Shown here: in pieces, positions 36,035 through 47,790 of the stretch
How positions within the stretch are numbered: position 1 is the stretch's first letter
Layout: each line of letters opens with the position of its first letter
From: Kryptolebias marmoratus
Taxonomy: Eukaryota; Chordata; Actinopteri; Cyprinodontiformes; Rivulidae
Reading direction: 5' to 3'
Assembly (NCBI RefSeq): GCF_001649575.2
Contig: NC_051436.1
Coordinates: forward strand, 7,850,275-7,914,274
DNA length: 64,000 nucleotides
Position numbers and translations under genes: made by a program
Notes under the pieces: generated by a model
What the model was told of the DNA's origin: nothing
The model's input: the letters and a program-made list of their open reading frames with translations, nothing else
Database searches by the model: none

Positions 36035-36530
36035 AGGACATCTGACATCATCCACCAGGAGCTTGAACACAGGAGTACTGCAGGGTTGTGTGCTCAGCCC
36101 GCCCTGTTTTACCATCTTCACCCAAGACTGCAGACCCACCTACCCACCCATCTAACACCATAATTAGGTTTGCTGAAGACACCACTGTGGACTCATCGAT
36201 GACAGTGATGAGGCCTGCTACAGGCAGGAGGTTCATCCTCTGGCCGAATGGCGTTTGGACAACAACCCAGTACTAAATGCCACAAAAACAGAGGAGGTTG
36301 TCATGGACTTCAGGAGATCCAGATGATCCACACAGGCCCCGCTTCTCACCAGCGAGAAAAAGATGGAATTCATTAGATTCTTGAGAACTTACATAGCTAA
36401 GGAGCTGACCTGGAGTTTGAACACCTTCAGCCTGGTGAAGAGAGCTCAGCAGAAGCTCTTCTTCCTTAAGGAAATTAAAAATATGGTTTGTCCATATTCT
36501 ACAATGATAGAAGCTACAATTTTGGGAACC
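36035..36530 (+). mobile_element. Non-LTR retrotransposon (LINE) reverse-transcriptase fragment, dead
   Basis: Broken frames spell reverse-transcriptase motifs of fish L2/Rex1-like elements: LNTGVLQGCVLSPALFTIF, then RFAEDTTVDSS (the FADDT catalytic box with Asp to Glu), then HPLAEWRLDNNPVLNATKTE, VMDFRRS, and RTYIAKELTWSLNTFSLVKR and AQQKLFFLKEI. Several frameshifts and stops separate these blocks, so nothing functional is encoded. Confidence 0.8.
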
Positions 36531-36699
36531 ACTGTTATATATTGTCATCAATTTTGCATTGCATGATTATTCTGACAGAAATATTATGATAATCCTTGAA
36601 TAAGTACACTGGAAGTGCTAAAGATAGCTGCTGACACCATTTGAATTTGCAAATAATAAAGGTAATAAGAAATAGACAGCAATGAATTTTTTTAAATTG

Positions 36700-36860
36700 G
36701 AGTTGGTCTTGGCTCTGTTCGGACTAGCCGTTAGCTTGTCATCCTGGTCAAAATTAAACTCTATTTCTCCAAACTGAGGTTGTTCAAAGAGCTATCTACA
36801 ACAGGTAAGATATTAATTGTAAACAACCTTTTCCCAGAACCCCATTATAAAAGATCTAAA
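36700..36860 (+). repeat. Interspersed repeat, 'ctacaacaggtaagat' family
   Basis: 'ggactagccgttagcttgtcatcctggtcaaaattaaactct', 'ctatctacaacaggtaagatatta', 'aaaagatctaaacc'. Confidence 0.85.
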
Positions 36861-38084
36861 CCATCACTTTAAGCCGAAAGGGAATAGGAGTACAAAAACA
36901 CCTGATAGGCATTCGAGTCTAGACTCACCGCTTGTTATGTAACAAGAAACCTGACAGGAGGAGAACATTGGGTGTTCAACAGGTGAAAAAAAGATATCAG
37001 ATTCCAATGTGATTTTCCTTCTTTGCCTCACAGTTCCACTGTCTGGCCAAGCTCCATCTGAGTCGCTGTCCTTCAGTGTCTTCTTTATCAGCAGTAAACA
37101 ATGAACCTTGCTGCAGTTGCAGTCACTGTCATGTTTTAAAGCCAAAGTCCCTCGGGTTTCCGTTTGCACACACAGCACCGCATGGGCTGCTGACACAGAC
37201 AACTGCTAAAAGGCTGAGCCACTTGACCAGCCGATATCCCAAAAGGATTTCTTTAACTATGCATGGGCTGACAAGAAAACAAATGTGCTGCAAAACAACT
37301 TCTGTGCCTTAGAGAAGGCATATGTTGTTTTTAAGTCATTAGTAAACTGAAACTTTTCTGAGGTGGTTACTGTCACATTTAAGGTGGAGTTCATTGTCAG
37401 ATCTTCCACCAGGTTCTGGAAATAATTTATAATAGTGTTTCAAACCAATTTCCTGGCATAAAAAAAAAAATCCCAAATAAGAGATAAGTGTAGCTAATTT
37501 ATTTATTTATTTGTACTTTTCCACTTGATGACACTGTTGGCTTGCTGTGCTTTATTTGCACTTGATGTACTTTTAAAACCTGAGCGGAGCTCAGTGGGGT
37601 ATCTAAAAATATAAAGTGTGCTCATACATTTCCTGGGTCAAGATGGTGGAGCTGGGCTGCCTGCGAGGTGAGAGCACACATTCCATTTCTGCAATGAGAT
37701 GAAATGACACCGGGAGCTGAGCCGTGTCTTGAGACTAGAGTTTCATTCATTCGGTCAGCTCTTAGGTATGAGGATGAATGCTCTTTTAACCACAGCTACT
37801 CCTGTTTATTTTTGTTATTGTTGCTTTTGGTGTTAATGCTATTTTATTACCTTTACATTGTCTTTTAATTTAAATTTTCAGTTAGCTGCTAGCCGTTGCT
37901 GTTCTCACTTGCAAAAAACTCTAGAATTCTGTGTAAAAACACAACAACTGTGTAATTTTAGTACTTCTTGTGCGACCTTTTACTTCTAGTTCTGCCAGAA
38001 TAAAAGCTTAATGTGAAATTGATGGCAGTGTTTTTAAAATAGCATATGCATAAACATAAAAAATAAATAATTGTGCTGTTGTTT

Positions 38085-38260
38085 CAAGACGGCAGCGATC
38101 CACATAAATCTTAGTCTCACTCTGACTAGCCATTAGTTCATCAGTCCAGTCAGAATTAATCTCTGTTTCTGCAAACTGAAGTCATTCAAAATGGTATCTA
38201 CAACAGGTAAGATAATAACAACTTTTTGACAAAACTGGCCTGTACTTCAGAAGATCTGAA
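38085..38260 (+). repeat. Interspersed repeat, 'ctacaacaggtaagat' family
   Basis: 'gacggcagcgatccacat', 'ctagccattagttcatcagtccagtcagaattaa', 'tctacaacaggtaagat', 'agaagatctgaact'. Confidence 0.85.
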
Positions 38261-39769
38261 CTGTTTTACATGTTGAATGCTTACATAAAAATCTCTGATC
38301 ATATTAAAAGAAAAAAAAAACTTATTTTTGGAAACAGATGATTGGTTTTGAGCAACATGTGCTTATTATCATCACACATAAGTGTCGAAAGCACCTCACG
38401 GAAGCGCACACACATACATAGAGCTTGGGTAGTGATTAGCCTGAACGGCGAAATGAACTTTCAAATTGGAGTTTCTGTTTACTTGCAGGAGCCCTTGGGA
38501 CCAATTAGTGCTGTGCAGTCTTAGAGTAACCAAGCCTCAGAGTTTCGCCTCGGGGGGCTTGTTTATATTCCTGCCTGGGTCAATATATGTTAACAATAAT
38601 GGTCATGTGTGAATTGTTAACTCAACTGCAAACACAACAGGTAAGTAGCAAGCGGTGCTTCCAGGTACCGAGAAAATGCTCTTTGCACATTTACATCAAC
38701 TGTTAAGTGGTTTCAAATGTGCCTAATGTGGAGATTGTTTGGTAATGGCCCACTCTAATTATGTTGTTTAGAAAAAGAATCATGAGGCTTTCCTTACACG
38801 CAGCACCGAGGCTTTAGCATGCCTTTCCTGTGTGCTGCAGCTACCGTGGCTACAGCAGACACAGCAGTGAAATATATCACAGTCACCCGTTTGGCTGCAC
38901 TCCAACATTAATGAAACATGGTCAGTTGCAAAACAGAGAAATGTGCTCATGTCATCTACTTTTCTGCAAATTAAAATAAGGTGTGATTATATATATATAT
39001 AGGCCTGTGGTTAAGAAGTTCAGGCAAATCAATACAAATAAAATGTCAAATAAATGCAGGCAGAAAAAAGCTTCCTTTCTCACCTCCTCTCAATATAAAA
39101 TGCAGGAACGACGTGCTGCTTTTCTAGTAGCGCAAAGTCATCATGATAGCACATAAATACCATCCCAGTCAGCATTGACAAGACTCCAAAAGATACTTCG
39201 TTCTACCTTATCAGTGTTTATTTTTAAACTATGATTCCCATTGGCCCTTATTTTGAAATCCTGCTGAACCAAATGTACTTTAGGGGTTCAAAAATGTTCC
39301 CAAAAAGGTGGCTAACTTAGTGTTTGAACCGAAACAACTGCTTATGAACGACAAACCTGAAGACAAAACATCCCCCACCGCCTCAATCAAGATTAGATTA
39401 TAACCCGTTTCTTTAAAGTGTAACACTGTTTGCTTCAGAGGTGTGGCCTCCCGTGTTCCTCAGTGCAGCACTGGAGCATGTTTAATCTCTTGCACAACAA
39501 CACGGCATTCACCTCTGTGTGGTTCCTCATTAGTTCACAGAAAACATTACAAGCTTTGCTTTGTTCAGGCTTTCTAATCTTGGTGTTTTTCCCTAAAAAT
39601 CTGGAGGAGTGGCTTTATTTCTGGGACTTAACCTTCAGTAACACTCTTATAGCTTGAATACACTTATTCCAATCTTAATTAGAAAAAAAAGGCCCCATAT
39701 GTATGTGTTTATATGTCAAAATATATATTTTTTCTTGCATGACTTTTCACTTGTTACTCTTCTTAATCT

Positions 39770-39965
39770 GCAGAAAATATTTGTAAACTAGAAGCACTCA
39801 GAGATCTGGATCAGTTGTTTCTTGTGACAACCCCAACACTTCCTGAAAATGTCATCAAAATCTGTTAATTTGTTTTCGAGTAATTTTGAGTAAGTTTCGA
39901 ACAGATGAACAAACAAACCAAAACTACCGAAAACATAACTGCCTTGGTGGAGGTAATAAAGTGAA
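39770..39965. repeat. Fish interspersed repeat fragment ending in 'ccttggtggaggtaata'
   Basis: 'aaaatgtcatcaaaatctgtta', 'gaacaaacaaaccaaaactaccgaaaacataactgccttggtggagg', a sequence type I recognise as common in fish; the family is not named. Confidence 0.5.
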
Positions 39966-40779
39966 ATATCTTCAAAAGAATAAAAAAATTAAAAAGTCAT
40001 AGCACCAATCTCCTGGAAGAGCTGAAGATACATGAATGGCTAAATGAGAACAAAGCATGCAGAAGTAGTTAGACTGCCAAAAATGTACAGAAAACAAAAA
40101 AAAACAAAACAGGAAAACAATAGTGTGAATGCTGACTCAGCATTTACACTATCCCAACTGCATTACAATGGTCGTATTTAAGAGGCAAAACTGAATACAG
40201 CAAAAACCAACGAGTCTGCAGAAGTCATTCAAGGTGCGAGTCACAGTGGCGATGATTTATCAGCCCAGTGACGTGATCGTTTTTAGCCTTATGACTCGAA
40301 GCAAAAGAAACAAAGCTGACAGGGCAGAAATCGTCAGATTCAGCAACTGGACGGCGAGCTGTCAGCCGAGGTCAGGGAAGAAAAGTTAACATTTGTGGAG
40401 GCTTGTGGCAGACCTGATATCTTTGAGCCGTCTGATCCATTATTCATAGGTGGTGCAAGATATTCAGTGGCAGCGCTTCAAAGTGAGAAGACCCCCACAG
40501 CCACCGGGGGGTGGGGTGGAGAGGGAATGTCCAACATCATGATGTAAATCTGCTCTGGATGAGCTCCGAGCGCCACAAAAATGGGTAATCTGATCTGAAA
40601 CATCCAATTTGCATATATGAAATGTAACTCAACCCTTCACAGAGGCCTAAGTGAGTTTTGTTACAACAACAACAAAAAAAACCCAAACATTTTATTTCTC
40701 TCCTGAGACATTAAGGCTTTATGCCTCAGCGTGCAATAAACTGTTTTGGAATAAATAAAACATGTGAGTCAGAATTTGG

Positions 40780-41240
40780 GTGTTTTGTGCTGTTTTTGTG
40801 ATCTTCTGTGCTTGGTTTGCATTTAGTTCAGTTCTTATCGTTGTGTTTTTGTTTGTTCCCTGTGTCCCATTATATCTCGTATAGTTTTGCTCCTTGTGTC
40901 CTCCATGTTCCCTGTGCCATTACTCACTATCCCTCAGTAGTTTTCCATGTCAGTCTACCTTAACTGTCTGCACCTGTCCCTAGTGAGTAATCGGTCACCT
41001 GTGTCCACTTCCTGATCATCCTCAGTTGTTATATTCTGTTCCTTAGCCTTCCTGACTCATTCATTCATTGTCAGCTCATGCTGTGATCTGGTTACCTCCT
41101 TGTGTCTCCCTGTGAGCTCTTTTTATTTAGTTTTGCTGCCTCGTCAACCATTTGGTTTTGTCACATCGATAAATAAGTTATGTCTTCCGAAGCTCTTCGT
41201 GTCAGTCTGCATTCTGGGTCCAATCCACAATCTACAAAAT
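40780..41240. repeat. Possible degenerate LTR-like repeat
   Basis: Pyrimidine-rich block with 'cctgtgtccacttcctgatcatcctcag', 'tttagttttgctgcctcgtc' and ending 'gtctgcattctgggtccaatcc', similar to the ends of repeated fish elements whose last bases read 'gcatttgggtcc'. No internal genes nearby. Confidence 0.35.
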
Positions 41241-41695
41241 AATAATGATAATGTGACTATGAGATGAAGCTAAATATGCCAGATCAAAAAGACTCGCATC
41301 ATTCAAGCAAAATATTACCACACTTTTCTTTTTTTTTTTTCCTTTTTAGGAAGAAGCAGAAGTATTATGTCCCTTGAGGAAATAAGTGCAGAGGGAAATG
41401 GAAATGTCTCCTCAATGGGGCCTTTTCAAGTACTTCCTGGGGAAAGTCTGGACCACGCTGATACATTGTGACCCTCGGTACACACTACATCACTGCATCC
41501 CGTTTCCTCAAACTTAACGAGTGAATGATATTAGAAACGCATTAATTTTCATCCTTAATTGTGTCCAACATGCCAATATGGCTCTTTTTTGCAAAGACTA
41601 TAAACTGGACATCCACATTACGTAGTGAAAACAGAGTAAAAATACACTAATTTTCACTTGACAGATGACTGGAATTGGCCAATTTTTACCTTGAT

Positions 41696-41759
41696 TTATA
41701 TATATATATATATATATATAAATATATATTATATATTTATATAATAATATATATATTTA

Positions 41760-41817
<58 letters not shown>

Positions 41818-41819
41818 AC
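41696..41819. repeat. (TA)n tract
   Basis: About 120 bases of almost pure TA/AT repeats with a few interruptions. Confidence 0.97.
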
Positions 41820-42984
41820 TAAATAAAGAAGACTTGGTTTGCTTTTTCTTTTTATCTATTTATGTGTTTGGTGTTTCAAAGTAAAGTAATAAAAAGCACA
41901 CAAAGTGTAGAAGGTTACTCAAAGAAAACCTGGATTTTATTCTCGTTTTGCTGCTCAGACAATCATGACGGTTGCATCAATTTGTTGAATTATATCATTT
42001 TAAGTAGACATTGAGGATACATTATTTATTTTTTGATTAAAGCCTCTGATAATTAAGGTCTATGTTTTTTTTTCCTGTCAGGAGAGAGAGGAGAAAGCTG
42101 AGCTCACCGGTGAATGTAGTTTCCACTTTAAAATCTTTTCAAAATAAAACTATGATAACAGAAACGGACACTGTGAGTTGTTTTTCTTTTTCTTCTTTTT
42201 TTGCAGGGGAGAGTGTGGGTGGGTGTTGTATCGAGAAAAAAAAAGCACCCCAACTGGAAAGGCGCCATTAGAAAACAACTTGACATGTCACCACCAGGTG
42301 ATGGTGTTCAAAACAAGACAGTTGTAGCAGTCTCACTGATTTTTCAGATTTGCCCATTTTAACGAGAATGTTCGGAAACTACTGCAAATCAAAAATCAGC
42401 TAGGTTAAGCTTTACAAAAATCGCAAATGGGAATCGGCCTTAAACACCACAATCAGTGCATCTCTGGAACACAAAGTGTTGGCTCACATAACAGCCTAAG
42501 CACAAGTTGAAATTAATCACATTTATTACCTCCTCTTTTGCTTTGGCTGCACTCCAAATTGCTTATCATAATTAATATGGTCTTGGAGGAAAAAAAAAGA
42601 AGTGATGAGCTTGAGCCGCGAAACGTGACGACATGGACTTATAAAAAGCGAGTGGGAATCCCTTTAATTGCGCACTCCTTTTTAGTTTCTTTATGTAACA
42701 GGATCAGGCAGATGGCGTTTGCCTTGCCTCTTCTCCGTCCTCATCATCATCATGTGTCAAAACTGTCACCACATTGTTGAAATGTAACCATGCAGGTGAA
42801 CATTTAACACCCCCCTTAAAAATAAAAAAAATTAAAAAGCACATTTGATCACCGCGACGCACAAGTTGAAAACTGCAGCTGCAGGTGAAGCAGAAGAGTG
42901 TTGTTGTTGTGTTGTTTTGTAGTGGGCTGCGAGCTGCAGACCCTCTGTAAATAAAGCAACATTAACAAGCCTGCCAGGCAGCAG

Positions 42985-43427
42985 TTCGTGTGTGTGTGTG
43001 TGTGTGAAGCAGCAGCAGCATGGCAGACTGCAGTGCATACAGTGTGGAAGAGGCGGGGTTTGACATCTCGGCTCCGAAAAACATCTCTAATCCAGTATTT
43101 CAGGTGCCGAAGTCGAGCGAGCGAGCCAGTCAGAGCTTCTTCTTCTTCTTCTGCGGAGCCGCTTCAAACAAACTCGGGGTTTATTTAAAGCCACACAGTT
43201 TCTCTCTGCGTCCGAACTGGAAATTAAAAAAAAAGAGAAATAAACAACACGGCTTGTTAAAGAAGTAAAGCAAGAAGAGTGAGAAAGAGAGAGAGAAGTT
43301 ACAGCGCTGGCTGGGGAGTACTTTTCCGACGAAACACATTTTCTTCTTCTACGCTTCTTCCGTTAAAGGACATAATTTCGCCTCTTTTTTAAAAAAATAA
43401 TCTTTTTGGGTGGTTACTCTCTTGGAG
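42985..43427 (+). promoter_or_regulatory. usp53: CpG-rich promoter and probable non-coding first exon of USP53
   Basis: After a short GT array (42988-43006) the sequence becomes rich in CpG (gtcgagcgagcgagcc, ctgcggagccgc, ctgcgtccgaactgg, ttccgacg), unlike the flanking DNA, and ends at a strong donor cttggag|gtaagc (43428). The next coding sequence on this strand is USP53 at 52908, which has an acceptor in its leader at 52425, so the simplest reading is a 5' UTR exon spliced over about 9 kb. An ATG at 43020 in strong context (agcATGg) opens an 82-codon ORF. The transcription start is not determined. Confidence 0.55.
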
Positions 43428-44019
43428 GTAAGCGTCTCTTTTTTTTATAACCCTAATAAAAACAGCTGTTGAAACTGTCAGTAGCTGCTGTTTAGCAACA
43501 GCGACCGAGTACGTGGGGCGGAAGTGGAGGCTGTACCTGGAGCTCAGGTGAAACCAGGTAAGGCCTAGCACGATTAGCTTGGCGCGCCTATCAAGTTTCA
43601 CAAACTAGTTGTCTAATTATTATTATTTTAAAAAACAAACGCTCAAAGAGTTGCTTAGGACCTTTTTAGTTGGACAGTTTTTTGTCTCGTAAATTCAGTG
43701 TCTGGGTTTAAAACTGCGTGTTGAATTAGCCGTTAAAGAGCTAGCTAAAAACATGAAGTTAGCGCGATAAAAACAAGGATTTAAGCGACGACTCGTCTCA
43801 TATTTATTTAGCTCCTGTTCTTTTAAAATATCTGTAAAAAAAGTGTTGTAAAGCGTTTATTGGCACTTAAGAGGCGATTAAAGTATCAGCTTTCAAGGTG
43901 TGTAACTTCAGAATGAGCTCAACAATCTGTCATGTGTGTGATTTGTGTGGGATGTGAGGACTCATAGCAACTCACTCCTGTATAACTCTTATTTTAAAAA
44001 GGAGCACATTCAGAATATT

Positions 44020-44290
44020 TATTGTCGCCCGTCGGAGGCGATCATGTTTTTACCCGTGTCTGTGCTCGTCTGTCTGTTAGCAAAATATCTCACGAACCGA
44101 TCCACGGATTTTAATGAAACTCGTAGAAAGTAATTCCTGGATAGACAACTGATTAACCTTTGGAGACAACCCAGTTCAAAATGGCTATAACTCAGTCAGT
44201 TTTAGGGATATCCAGCTCAAATTTGGTGTGGTAGTAGCTGAGAGTCTTCTCCAACACATGTTCTGATTGTGTGAGATCTTTTTTTAAAAA
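44020..44290 (+). repeat. Interspersed repeat, 'gtagctgagagtc' family (reference copy)
   Basis: Best preserved left half: 'gtcgcccgtcggaggcgatcatgtttttacccgtgtctgtgctcgtctgtctgttagcaaaatatctcacgaacc', 'gattttaatgaaactc', then 'aaaatggctataactcagtcagtttta', 'caaatttggtgtggtagtagctgagagtc'. Translated, the left part repeatedly reads LLAKYL..DFNET, because the copies share sequence, not because it is coding. Confidence 0.85.
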
Positions 44291-44329
44291 AAAAACAAAC
44301 AAAAAAAAACTTTGCATCAACTATTAGTC

Positions 44330-44610
44330 AGCCCTGCCAGTCTGTTAGTAAAATATCTCACGAGCCACTCAGGAGATTTTAATGAAACCTCATTCAAGAT
44401 GTCTTTAGAAAGCACAGAAATTGGCTTTAACTTAGCCAGTATTACAGATACTGAGCTAAAATCTGTTGTGGAAGTGGCTGAGAGTCATCCTGAAAGCATG
44501 CCCCCGATCACTGCACGTTGCTCAACATCTTTGCCTAAAATCTTTCCATTAACTTTAAACCATTTCTGTCTGTTAGGAAAATATCTCATATTATGCATTC
44601 TTTTGAGGAA
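44330..44610 (+). repeat. Interspersed repeat, 'gtagctgagagtc' family, tandem second copy
   Basis: 'gtctgttagtaaaatatctcacgagccactcaggagattttaatgaaacc', 'attacagatactgagctaaaatctgttgtggaagtggctgagagtcatcc', then again 'gtctgttaggaaaatatctc' and 'tcttttgaggaatgctcatcc'. Confidence 0.8.
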
Positions 44611-44970
44611 TGCTCATCCTTTTTGAGGACAGCTGTTTCTCCCACTCGATTCCACTCCAGTTTGTTAAAGCTCAGTCATGATGAAACAGGAGGGTGAATA
44701 CATCCTGTTCCCTCATCCATTGTGCTGATGGTTTTGGAACATTTCCATTAAGGCGAATACTGTGAAGCACACACAGAGGCATGCTGAAGAACCAGTTTTT
44801 TTTTTGTTTTTTTTTTTTGGCTCCAAGTCCCCTGTCACCTCCTTTTTAGTTTGTAGGCACGTTGAGCGAGTGTACCAGGAACAAGAGCACCGTTTCCTAA
44901 AAGCTGCTTCAAACATCCAGTTCAGGTGTTTGGGTTTGAAAATGACATTTTTTATTTCCCTGACACAGAT

Positions 44971-45090
44971 ATACAGCTCTGTGCAAAGGTCTGGAGTCAT
45001 CCCCTCCAGTTTTCTTGTACTTGTCGTTTAGAGTGTCACGCTGCCTTGTAATCTTTAAAGTGGTTTGATCGGTAGTTCTTCAGGCTTTGT
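44971..45090 (+). mobile_element. 5' end of a DNA-transposon family (see 59706-61105)
   Basis: atacagctctgtgcaaaggt, then 'ggagtcatcccctccagttttcttg' and 'taatctttaaagtggtttgatcggtagttcttcag' match the left end at 59706-59820. Confidence 0.65.
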
Positions 45091-47251
45091 TTTTTTTTTT
45101 TTTTTTTTTGGCTAATTTCGTACTTATTTTCTGTTGGGTATATAACCACTTTTTTTTCATTTGAATGTTATTTTAATGTATCTTTAGGCAGTTTGTTATT
45201 AGCTGCTTGTCATGTAAACACAATTTGTTCCTATTTTCTTTAGTTGAATCTATAAAAAATATCAAAGATAACACTATTTGACAGGCAAAAAAAAACAAAA
45301 AACATTTTAGCTCAAACAAGATGATTCCCTAATTCCTAAAGGCTAAAAGCTAAACATTTGTTACATGATGATGAACTTTGCAGGCTTGTTAGTCATGTTG
45401 ACTTTCATGGAAACACAAAGGAGCCGTCTGAGATGGGTTTATTGGCACCTGTTTAGAGAGCAAATGATTTAAAGTAGAAGCTCCCAAAGTTTGGGGTCGG
45501 GAGTGTGAGTCGTGAAATGCCAAGCTAGGGGTCTTGAGATTATTTCCAAAAAAATAAAAAGGAGGTTACTAATATTACATTTTTGCAATAACTGTTATAA
45601 AATAGATTTAAAAAACAGCTGTCATGAATTGATTTTTTCATTTTTTTTTTAGGCTGTTAGGTTGTTTAGGTCTTACTCGCAATTTTTATCAACATCAATC
45701 TGCAATAATTAGGGTTGCAAGTCTTTGCGGCTGCTGTTTTCAGGGTCGGAACCTGAAAGGTTCTGATTTGAAGAAATGTGTATTAGTATAATCAACTCAT
45801 CTGGTTAGAACTGGGTTAAGATCCGAGCTGGAATCAGGGGATGAGGACCATAAATTAAAGATTAATTAGAAAGTAAGCTAAGAAAAGGTTAATAATCCGT
45901 TGAAAACAACTTTTTTTTTTTTAAAGGGCAAATAAGGGTTGGAATCTGGTTAAGATCAGGGATAGGATTACTGGGTGAGGAAAGAAATAAACAATGGTGC
46001 AAAATGGTTGTGCCTGGGGGGATGACGTGTTGAAAGGACAATACTGAGGACTTGATAAAAAACTTTCCATATTCACAAAAACTTTCCTTTGTTTACAGCC
46101 CCCGAATAGCAAGGTTTACATGTTGCAAATAGATTGAGCCCTGTGGATTGTGATATTGTTGTGGACTGGATATGATTCACCCCAAATTCTCCCATCATAT
46201 TGGTAAAATCTTAAATTGTGTGACACCTAAGTAACATTGATTTAAATGCCGTGGTCCAGGTTGCCCTCACCGAGCAGTGATGTTTAACAAAATGAGTTGG
46301 TGCGATTTATTGGAGTTAAAGAAGAGTCGTGAATCATCTCCGCACTCGAAATTTCTTGGAAAGCTCTTGTCGAGTAAGGAGACGGGAGAGGAAGCGGCTC
46401 TGAGAGCAGAGGAGGGGATGTTATATTTCAGTCAGGACTTTCTTCAGATCCTGGAGCTGTGCCTTTTTGTTTTCCTTTTTCCTCCGCTGGACGTAAGAAA
46501 TAATGGGTGACTCAGCGTGGTGTGGGTGACCTGTTCTGTTTCACAAGGCTGATCACAGTGACCGTGTGCTGGAGAGAGAGAGAGCGAGAGCCAAGCCTTT
46601 TTCACAGGAAGCCCACACAGGAAATGATTGCTGCTTTGTTGCCCAAAGACTTGAATCGTGTCCTTGAGGATTTAGCTTAATGGTTTTAGAAGTCCTAAAT
46701 AAAAAAAAAACTGGGAAAATGTGAAAAAGCGGCGTGGTAAATCCAAGGCGACATTGTGCTGAGAGTGGAATACAAATGAGGGAAATGTGACTTTGTTCTT
46801 CACGTTTTAACATATGAGTCACATTTTTTAAGAAGTCTGCATGACTTCATCTGAAATGAAGAGCTTGAGTTACAAGTCAAAAGGGCCTGAATAAAACATG
46901 GAAAGTGTTAATCATCATTTTAACACCCAAAGATTGGTAATTTAGGTGGAAACACTGAGCTGAACTGAATTTACAAAGTGCAGCTCGAAGACTTCATTTT
47001 ATTCTCAGTAACCAGACGGTCCCATCGAGGGCTTCCAGAGACGTTTTGTTTTTTACTCATTTTGCTAACTTCTGGGTTTGTTTTTAGCGGTAACGGATCA
47101 CGTGACCTAGATAAGCGTTCTGACATGCATCAAGAGGGAGTCATAGACGGATGGAGTGGAGAGAATCCAGTCAGTTTTTCAAAATAAATGTCCTTCAGAC
47201 TCTGAAAATAAATAAAACGGAAATACTGTAAGTTAATAATTCTTTCTGTGC

Positions 47252-47291
47252 AGCCCGGTACCGGTCCGCGGCCCAGGGGTTGGGGACCTCT
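47252..47291. mobile_element. hAT-type transposon terminus
   Basis: 'agcccggtaccggtccgcggcccaggggttggggacc' is a well-known vertebrate hAT end. The opposite end is not seen. Confidence 0.6.
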
Positions 47292-47299
47292 GGTCTCTA

Positions 47300-47420
47300 C
47301 GACAACTCTGATTGGATTCTGCCTGTGTCTGTGTGTTTGTTTATGTGTTTGTTAGCAAAATATTGCATTAACTCGTGGACGGATTTTAATGAAACTCTCA
47401 GGAAGTGCTCACTGGATTTA
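47300..47420 (+). repeat. Interspersed repeat, 'gtagctgagagtc' family, left part
   Basis: 'gcctgtgtctgtgtgtttgtttatgtgtttgttagcaaaatattgc', 'cgtggacggattttaatgaaactctcaggaagtgctcactgg'. The next copy, 47560-47790, is inverted. Confidence 0.75.
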
Positions 47421-47559
47421 CGTCTACAAGTAATTACAGAGTTGTTTCTTTGTTGGGATGTGAATATTTTTTATTTCTGTGTAGACGCCATGCAAATCTT
47501 TATCTGCCTTAAAATTTAAAACTACTTGGTAGCATTCCTTGCGCCGCCTCGCACACCAA

Positions 47560-47790
47560 AGTTTTAAACAAAGACGTCGTACGGTTTGTAAGCTTCTTGA
47601 ATATATGTTGTGAACGACTCTCAGCTACTTTTGGAATTGGCAGGATTCAAGATGGCGGCCACAGCTGACTAGTTGTAGATGTTCACTGAAGGATTACTTT
47701 CTGAGAGTTTCGTTACCATCTCACCATGGTTGTGTTAGATATTTTGCTAACAGCTAAACAGGGACACAGGCAATTACATCATTTTATGGA
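47560..47790 (-). repeat. Interspersed repeat, 'gtagctgagagtc' family
   Basis: Minus strand: 'gttagcaaaatatctaacac', 'aactctcagaaagtaatcc', 'catctacaactagtcagctgtggccgccatcttgaatcc', 'agtagctgagagtcgttc'. With the 47300 copy it forms an inverted pair. Confidence 0.8.

Larger units (their letters stand above)
33126..42980. other. MYOZ2-USP53 intergenic region
   Basis: No protein-coding exon recognised on either strand. Contains three copies of the 'gtaagat' repeat family, a LINE fragment, an LTR-like repeat and a TA tract. Stretches 34960-35480, 38520-38780 and 40200-40640 look unique and less AT-rich than their surroundings and are the best places to look for conserved enhancers; this is inference from composition only. 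Confidence 0.6.

Noticed and set aside
36035..36530. Possible active retrotransposon gene
   Set aside because: Reverse-transcriptase motifs fall in different frames with stops between them and the catalytic box is altered, so it is only a relic.
44312..44626. ORFs reading LLAKYL..DFNET at 43945, 44312, 47280 and 56581
   Set aside because: The similarity between them comes from copies of one interspersed repeat, with stops at different places; not a protein family.
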